Source of the DNA: Rhopalosiphum padi | Taxonomy: Eukaryota > Arthropoda > Insecta > Hemiptera > Aphididae | Direction of reading: 5' to 3' | DNA: 64,000 bases | Assembly: GCF_020882245.1 (NCBI RefSeq) | Contig: NC_083599.1 | Location: 19,478,865-19,542,864, forward strand | Shown: one piece after another, positions 1 to 10,000 of the stretch | Position numbering within the stretch: position 1 is the stretch's first letter | Layout: every line of letters starts with the position of its first letter | Notes under the pieces: model-generated | What the model saw: the letters and a program-made list of their open reading frames with translations, nothing else | Databases searched by the model: none | Told to the model about the DNA's origin: nothing | Translations under genes and position numbers: made by a program

Positions 1-912
1 AAATCAATTCAATGTCTTGTAACCAATTGGCCATTTTAACGGTGTGTTACATTAATTTAACATTTTATTTTCCTTTAAACATTTTTGAGTTCCAATTTTC
101 TGTTTACCAAAAAAGAACAAACTAGTTTCCATATTGCATTCAACGGGTTACATTACTACAATAGTACAATTATAGTGATAATACTAATACAAATTATTTA
201 TTATACAATATTATAATATAGTATTATATCTTATGAATTACGAGTTCAGACCACGAATTATGATATACAATATATACATAATATCTGTGTACTTTTATTC
301 GTATAGTTCAGACTTTTAATTTCAAAATGACGACCAAATTGGATACGAACACGACAGTATATGACCACTAAAATAATGGTCTTATCACTCTTATCTTATA
401 CTTTACTTCGCATATTGATAACCGATAATGTATTTAGTATTATCAATTATCATGTTTTTTTGCTACACTATTTATCACATAGATAACCGTGTCTAATACT
501 TTAATCATCATTTTCTCACGGATAATAAAATGATGTAAAATTTAAATAATTTATATTTTTGTTTACGAACGGCAGTGTAATATAAAGTAAACTTACAATT
601 TGTGATTGCAATATATTTTATTTAAATTAAATATAAATGCTATCATTATTTATTATTATCTAACTATGTATGAGTAATGTTTATGTATGTTATACACGTC
701 GTAAATACATTATAATAAATGTTCTACCTACCTACTATTAATTTATTTATTTTTATTATTAAACTCTAATGAATTATTGTTATATACTGACACCAAATAC
801 TCAATACTCATTGTTTCTGTAAATACTTTCGTGATAAAACAAATAGGTGTATAAATTAATTTTAATGTTCCATCAAGTGTATACTTGTAGTTCTATCAAA
901 ATATTCAAATAG
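1..912. other. Upstream flank of Rubicon, no gene seen
   Basis: AT-rich with no ORF or recognisable repeat. It should include the promoter and 5' UTR of Rubicon, but I see no clear TATA/Inr pair. AG at 911-912 just before the ATG could be a splice acceptor for a 5' UTR exon further upstream. Confidence 0.4.
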
Positions 913-1074
913 ATGGAAGAACTGCCTGCGATACTAGATCAACTGAAATCAACCGTAGAATGTTTGTCTATGTCCACTCAAACCAATACTTGGGAAGTAT
1001 GTGGTGGCTTAGATCGACTACATTCAATTATGATGAATATTTTTAGTCATGGATGTTTAACAATAAGTTCAAAT
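913..1074 (+). CDS. RUBCN: Rubicon exon 1 (start of RUN domain)
   Basis: Encodes residues 1-54, beginning MEELPAILDQLKSTVE. It aligns with the start of the RUN domain in vertebrate Rubicon, where a similar L-K-(S/T)-T-V-E and a GGL-(D/E)-RL motif are found. It ends in phase 0 at a consensus GTAAGT donor at 1075. TAG at 910-912 closes the frame upstream. Confidence 0.88.
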
Positions 1075-4000
1075 GTAAGTAGAAAATTAGGGGCGTGTTT
1101 ATATACAATTTAGGTAATTTAATAAATTTTACTTAAAATTTACCACAGTTAAATGAATTTTCTGTATATATCAATAGAATATTTTTAAAATCTGTGTGAA
1201 TTTAAAATTTAAAAATATTTAAGTAATACTCATTGTATTATTTACATTTTAGGCTTTTTAATAATTATATTATATAGGTATAGGTATATAGGTATTAGAT
1301 ATATCTAAAAATTTATCTCAAAAAAAAAAAAACTAAATAAACAAACTTAACACTTTCAATTTTCACTATAAATATTTAATAAATTAGCAATGAGCTAGTT
1401 GTTCCTTAAACATATTTTGTCCCGTGATTAGTCTATTCAATTTTTGTTTACCATTAAATTAATCAATTTAATATACTGGAAATAGCCTACTTATTAGAAA
1501 AAAAAAAATCAAATTTTAAATAATGATAAATTATATTTAGATATGTATACCAATATAATAAACATATTTTTTATAACTGTAGAACTGTTAACCTTAATGT
1601 AACCTTTGATTTTTAACTGTGTTACCTATATTATTATACATTGATGTATATTAATATCCTTACATCAAATTAAGGACACTTGCAGAAGATTAGCTCAGTA
1701 GGTGCAAAATAGTTTTGATGTCCATATAATAGCAGTAACAAGTGAAACCCCTCATATCTTCATTTCAATTATTTTAATTTTGTAGTGTAAAACAATTGTT
1801 TGGGTTAGTATACTACTTTATGAAATTAATTTTAATGATATATTAGTTTTATTACATTTAAATAAAGTTGTAGATACGTAAGAAATGTATTTATTTTGTC
1901 ACTTATTATGTCCTGTGGGGCATAGTTTTTTTTATTACCCCCAAAGTTCACCAATCATTATACTATTCAAATAAGAAATGTTTATCTTGCATTTTTATTA
2001 AGTTTTATAAATCATCCAGGGGCGTGCTCTGAAAATTTATGTGGGGGAGGTTTTCAAGTAAAATTGAAGGAGCTTAACTTTTACCTAACTTGACCATTTG
2101 TTTTTTTTTATATAGGGCTCAAAAGTTGATGCATGTTGCATTTTTTTTTGGAACTTTTTAGACGATTCTCTCTTGGCCACAAATTTGTTTTATTAGCATG
2201 TGAATCTGAACAACTAATTTTTATTTTGTATTTTTTTGTGTTTATTTACTTTTTAAGTCATTTTTAGTCATTTTTACTGATTTCACATTAGTTCACTTCT
2301 TATAGTTTCTTGTCGACCATTATTCCGATGACTTACTTAAAACTTTAAAATTACCACTAAGATTAGTACCTATCCGTTTTTATCTCACCGATTATAGTCG
2401 TCATTGTCCTGTTGTAGTGAATATTATTGTAAGTACCTAAATTTTATTATTTTTTTGTAATATTTTCGAAATGAAGAAAATTAAAACGTCGTTTAATGCT
2501 TGTCAACGTCTACTATGTTTGTAATTTTTAATGAAATTTTTTGTCTTATTTATGTCATATTTTGAGTAATTTGTAAGCTTTGATAAATGTTAATAAAATT
2601 TTTTAGTAAAATGGAGTGCAATTTAAAAAAAAATAAATTTTTATTAATTTAAAACAAATATTTGTAATTTTTTAGGTCATTTTTGTCATTTTTATGTCAT
2701 ATTTGCATTTTTTATGTAATTTTTTAATGTTTTTAATCGATCTTGATTTATTTAAATAGATTACTTTAATTGCAATATAGATGATTTTGTTTAGAATTAG
2801 CTAATAGCAACAATGTTTAACTATATTTTTCTAAAGGCTGAAGATGCTGTTTGGCATTTTATTCAAGGAATCAATTGGTTGCACCCAACAATAGCATCAT
2901 TATGCACATTTTCTAGGAATACATGCCCTAAAAATGAACATTTGGATAAATCATCATTATGGATATATAAAAGGTATGTCATGACACATAAGTCAATTAG
3001 TCATCCACTAGTTAATAAATACAATTTTATAAATTAAAAATTACTTTAAAGTGATTTGGTAATGTCTCTACTAATTTGTTTAGATGTGTTAACTGTTTGC
3101 TGGAAGTGTAGATAATCGACATTAATTGATTAATACTTTATAGTATTAGTACCTTAGTACCTATTTGTGTATAGTTTAATATTAAGTACTACCATACTTA
3201 TTATGATATTAATGATATTATTTATGGACCTATATATTTTTGACTAAATAATACTATTTGCCCGTTTATAAACAAAATCCTTAACTTAATTCCTTCAATA
3301 TCAACTATTTTTTTTTTAAATATAATTTTTCTATGTATTGTGTTCATAGGCGTAACTAGTCTTTTAAGTTAGGGGGGGGGGGGCTAGATTCCTAAAAATG
3401 TTTTATAGCAAATTTTTTTTAATTTGATTATTATTTATTGTTCTTATTGGTGTTTACAACTGATTTGAATGATTATTTGATTATATGAAACATTATATTT
3501 TGTTATGTGTAGGCAGAAATTAAGTTAATACTAATATGTTTATATGCACATACATTTACCTAAAAATTCTGGGAGGGGGGGCTCACTCAATCCCCCCTCC
3601 TAGTTACGCCTATGATTGTGTTAGTTATAAAATAATTAAAATATATAATGGTTGAATAACCATAATTTATTTTTTTAAGTTATAAAAGGGTTATTTTATT
3701 TACAAATGAAAATTTATTTCTGTTTTTCATTTGAGTATATATAAAACACATAATTTTATATTCTCCTATATGAAACCTAGATAAACCTCTCTTCTTTCTT
3801 TACACATTTTTATTTATTTTAATGTCATGGATAACATTCAATAGCGTACAACAATTGTTTTATCGAACTAATTTTATGATAATATTACAATAAACTGAGA
3901 TTTTACATTGAACTGCTTACGTATATCTTCAAAATTCTATTGTATCTATCAATCCTTCAAATGTTGTTTATTATTCACCAATATTGATTATGTTCAAATT

Positions 4001-7000
4001 ATGAGATAATTTATATGTACCTATTTAAATTTGTATGCTAAATTATCAACATAATATCTAAATTTCTAGTTTTGTATTGAATTTATCATATTACATATTT
4101 ACTTTTTGTACTCTATAAATAGTTATATATATTATTATAAATATCTCACCTATAGAAGTCTTTACTTTTTTTATTGAGTTGTACCAATTAGGTTTGTCTA
4201 GTTATTAATGGGTGTAATAGACTATTTTGCAGTTTACTCCTAATCTGTGTGGACTTTCTCACTTTTGAAAATAATTTAAGTTATTAGAGTAAAATTATAT
4301 AGGAATATATTAGATTCTCTATATAGTCTCTATGTTAAATTGAGTCTATTCAATACTATGCTTGAATATTTATGAAAATATCAATATAGTTATTTCATTA
4401 GTCATGTATAAAATAAAAAATAAAAATAAAGTTTTTAGTGTTAATTAAGCCACGAAAAAACTAAAAAAAAATATACAATGAATTATAATTATAATATGTT
4501 TAATGAATGGTGTGGTAATTTTAAAAGATTAGTTGTATTACATTAATGAGATTTTAAGTGTGAGGTTTGTCATTTATTTATTGTATAGGGCTGAAAAATT
4601 AATGATTATCCTTTTGCAAATGTATTGTCTAGTGATGGATTATATTTTAAATTATTCTATTGTCTATAAGTAAACTCAAAAAACATTATTTGTTTTAAAA
4701 TCTGATTGATAATTTATTCTACTTCAAACAGTAAATATTTTAAATACTACAAGTAAACTTTTTTTTATTCAATGAACAGTATTATTAATATATTATAATT
4801 ATTTTAGTAATTTTTTTTTTTTTTTTTGTTAGTAATTACAATATCAAATGTGCTTACATTTAACATAAGTATTAATATTTTAAAAGTTAAAAAAATTAAC
4901 TAAAACTAACTAAATTAATAAATATATTTATTTAATTAATACTAAAATGTAATAAATCACCATAATATATTATTTTTCTACATAATCATAGGTTTTGCAT
5001 AATAAATATATACATATATAAGAACTATATCTGACTGTGCTTGTACTTTGTAAGTAATTTTATTTAATATATTTAATACAATTAATATTATTGCATTAAA
5101 ATGTATTGAAGATTTTCATGATTATTCAAGTTATATATTATTTTAGATAATGTATTAAGTTTATTTATTAACATGTATTTATTAATTTATATTTTCCACA
5201 TTTTTGTGTTGAAAAAATACTCTAAAAATTGTCTCTGACAATTTTGTTAAGATAATAATTTAAGCTGTATATATTATTTTATCTTTATTTCTTTTAAAAA
5301 ATTGTAGATTGAAAATACATAAAGTGATATTAGCTAATGTGGTTTTATCTACACGCTAATCAAAATACATTTTGGTATGCAATGATTTTAATTCAACATT
5401 GAAATTGTAAATACATTTTTTGCTGCATTTAAATAAAATGATAATATAAAAAAATGAAAGCAATAATAATAGGAGTTTTGACATTCAAAAGAAGAGAATA
5501 TTTAGTATTTTAGTACCATAAGTATAAAAACAAAATGTATTCATTTTTTTGCTAAAGACAGTTTTTTTATGTTTGAAGAGATACAATTAGATACTATATA
5601 CAGTGGCATAATTGTGGTGAGGGGGCAAAGGGGGGCATTTTCCCCCCCTGACAATTTTTTGAGAGATAAAGGTATATATTTTAACCGAGGGAGGGGTGTT
5701 AGGGTTTTGATAATAATAAATATATTACATTCATTGTACATTGCCCCCCCTAGATTTTTCCCAGTTACGCCACTGACTATATATCTTGATAATCATGGTT
5801 AGGTTAGGATATAATGTGTATACTGCTAAATTTCCCCGAGTGTCACCCACCTGAGAACTAGCAACGGAGTCACTCTTTTAACACTAGTGCCGTCAAGCAA
5901 TTATTGTGTACACTGTGCCACTAATATTTATTGTTAATGATTGTAATAAATGATCATTTTTTAAAACAAATTAATTAAAACAGTTACAAGAGTGGGGGTT
6001 ATCCCACCCTTGTTTCTCTTAAAACTGCTACTGTTATTCAATAAGAATTTTGTTATTGTTATCTAAAAGGATTATTATTAATTATCATTTTTATTATTTT
6101 ATTAATTTAATGCTGATTACTTTATTAAAGTAAAATTTTATGTTAAAATGTTTCAGTCTTGAAAATCATTCACTATCTGAAAAACTTGGATTGTTATTGT
6201 CTGATAAAGATCATCTGTATAAATGTTATAAGCCAGAAGCTTTTTTATGTCAAAAGGAGTATAGCGATGCTGCATTATTATGTCTAAGAGTTGTTGAACT
6301 GAATCAACCTTCTTTATTACTGGAAATTAATCCTAAATTAGTAAGCTATTTTTTGATTAACTAGGTAAATACGGTTGTTAATAATATATTTTTAATCATT
6401 TTTAGTATTTAAATTATTCATCTAAAAGTGAACATTGTACTACTTTGCCAAAATCGAAGTATAAGCAAACAAACAGTAAATATTTTAAACAATTGGGTTC
6501 ATTAACAAATATCTTGAAGTATAAATCTTCTGAAAACATCAATGAACATAATATGAATACTGAACATCATAATGATTTACCTAAGTATAAAATTAAACAC
6601 TTGTCTAAAAAACAATGTTATAAAAGTTGGCCAGATATTTATAAGACATTTGATCAACTAAAACTCAGACGGTCATTGAGTTTTGACACATTGCAAACAT
6701 CTGACTACTCATTAGATTGTACCCACAAGGCTGCAACAATAGAAACTACAGAACAGGTTTTGCTCCCTAAGTTATTGGATGTAAATTATGAACAGCTTCT
6801 AAACGATAATGACAATCCAAACAAACATCAGATATTGAATAGTGATTTACCCAAACATACTAAACGACAGTCAAAATTGTTAACACTCCCATTGAAAATA
6901 TTAGAAGAATCTGATGACGACACTCGAAGCAATATCTCTGATGGATCCAGAACTTTAATACCTTATGATGAATTTCCACCTTCAAAGTATGTGGGAACAT

Positions 7001-10000
7001 TTGGACTAGTATCTTCATATTTTCCTGATCAAGATTTGTTCAAGTTTTTATCTTCTGGACAGTTTCTTCAAGCCAATGCTGAACTTGATCGTGAAAATGC
7101 ACATTTCAAAATTTCTGAAGCAATCATTGGCACAATTGAACAAGTAAATATCTAATAATACCGAACTATTGTTTTTATTACTATAACTGCCATGTGGTCC
7201 AGCCGATATAATAAATAATAATTTAATATATTTTGACAAACAATAAACTCTAAATGGAAAAAGCTAAAAACCGCTTGATTTTTTATAGATTAAAATTAAT
7301 TAAAATTAATTATTATTACTTCTACGCTATATCACACACGTAGAAACTCATTTCTCGTTTATAGTTGATACTATAGGCAAATACCAATGTATAAGTTTTT
7401 ATCAGTATAGGTCTATTATAAGTCCTTATAACAATTAGTAATTAGGTATATTTGTATTAAATAATTATTGTGTATAGTTTTTACAATATCAATCAAAAAA
7501 TGTTGAACTAATAAATTAACCTAATTTTTCTTGTTTAGAACTAAATTCTCCTTCCCACAAGGACCAAAATATTAATTACCTTAACTTTGATAAATAATCA
7601 ACAGTTTAAAAAAATAAAAATTGGTTGTCAGCAGTCAAGCGATAATTGGGTTTTAACTGCATGTGTTTAATATAATATAGTATGGAATAAACACTATAAT
7701 AATTTTACTTATACCTACTGTACCTATACATTATGTAGACAAATATTTTTTTGTCACAACGACGGCTACGTCAATTTTTTGTCCACTGCAAGTGTGCAAC
7801 GGTCGTAGCGGTATCGGTCTTGCCAGGGGATTCCAGCCGAATGTCTCCTGCTCATCAGCAGTTGGGAGAGAAAGAAATCTACTCATGAAATACGCATCCT
7901 CGACATCGCAGTGTACCATTTACTACCATCACACAGTATCCCCTTTATGTATGGCGATTCTTATATCATTAAATTGCCATTTTCTCAGTAAATTAATGTG
8001 TTTTTGAAAATATTTTTGTTTTTATTTATTATATAGTTACAACCAAATATAATTTTAATTTATATTCTTTTATTATTGTTTATCATTACCTAAATGTTAT
8101 TATAATATTTTAAGCTTTTTACCCCATTAAATAACAACATACATTTTTCATTGAATTTCAACAGTAGTTAATAGAATAGATATTTAAAGCTTAGATCAGT
8201 GGAGTATAGTATACTAAAATTCAATTTATAGTTTATACTACTGTTACACAACTCAGTTCATCTAAACATTAAATGTTGTTTATGTGAGTAACTAACTTGA
8301 TACTGATTCGACATTCAATAATTATTGTCAGAAAAATATTCTAATTTCTGTCTATAAAAATGAAAGATATAGTAAAAAATCATATAAAATATAATTTTTT
8401 TTTAAATAGCCATTTGTAATGTTTTAAATTATGTAAAAAAAAAAATAATTTCAAAATCACAAGTTAAAAATAGATTAAGAAAATTACTTTTTAATGATAA
8501 AATAATCTCCATATATATAATGTTTACATATGTGTATATTCACTCTTTATATATATATATAAATACATATACACACACACGCACATCGTATACTCCTCTA
8601 AAAGTATCCTACAGATGTTGAGATGTATAATGACGTGTAAGACATCAAAATATTAATATTATTATTTTTTAAATTTTCTAAAACGTATATTCATGTATAT
8701 TATATTCTAACAATTATACCTGCATGATTGTTTTCATTTATGTCGTCATATTGCTTTAGTTTTTACTTTTACACCCCCGCGGTCGTATACTTATTTTTTG
8801 TTTTCATTTCATTAAAAAATTGCGCATCGCCGAAATGTACGCACCCTGACCTACTTACCTATTTTATTTTCGTTTGTTTTATTTTAATGACGTATACATT
8901 ATTTTTTGCTAATATCCGTTAATATATTTTATACATTTATTATAATCGTGATTGTTTTATCGTTAATGGTTACCGTTATCTCATGCATGTACGTATTGTA
9001 TTCGACGTTTTCAGATTAAATGCAATCAAAAATTGAAATTCACTGACGAGGTGATCGATGAGAGTGACGAAGAGATAAATCGGCTGAAACACAGATTCCG
9101 TTGTCGGCGTAGACAAAAGTTACAGATCGAACAGACGCCGACGGCCGGCACGTCGTCTTCCGATTGCTTAACCGAATGTAAGTAAACTAATTCAGTAACA
9201 ATTACAAGTGTTATTGTCGTTTATGGAATAATGTTAAAATTTGAGTCCGGTAACAAAATCTTCAGTTTATTCAACAGACTTTTTTGTATAATTGAAGTTT
9301 AAATTTTTAATTTAGAATATAGGTTAGGCTACGTAAGTCTATAACCTAAATACTATAGTACCTATTTATAATCAATGGTAGTAGATATTATCTATAAATA
9401 TTATACTATTTGTTGTATGTAAGATATACATTTATCATATATATTATTCATAGTATATATATGACAGTTAAAAGGTATTTTGTTATTTAATAATACATTT
9501 TAAAGTACTTAATACATTTTTATATTTTTTTTATTAAAAATTGTGATGGTATATTTTTATAACTAAAATTAAAATTAAATTCTATAGAATTTTTCAAAAA
9601 TTAAAATCGTTTATATAATATTCAATGGCCTCCTTCGAATCTCTCTATTGTGTTAAGCTGCTGATAGTTAGTCTGATACAGATGGTGGCGATCGATACTC
9701 CTTCCTTCCTAGCTGTGTTGTAAATGCGATATTTTGACTGTTGTATAAATTATCGAAGAATTATGTTTTTATACATATTTTTTCTAGCCACGATGAGTTC
9801 GCTGACGTCTTCTTACTGCTCAACTACATCTAGCATGTCTACTACGGATGATATGGACGATTTCGAGTTGGATGATGACAGCATCTGTTCGTCAATGTTC
9901 TCTGTGTGCAGTTCGTCGGTGGGCTCATTGCCGTACTCGAATGCAGACCGGACGCGATCGGCCAGCGTGTGCTCGACGGTCACGGCAGAAAGTGTTGCGC

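Noticed and set aside
5541..5802. Open frames on both strands near 5.6-5.8 kb
   Set aside because: They lie over the family B MITE and its flanks and are composed of G/C-runs and AT-rich codons.
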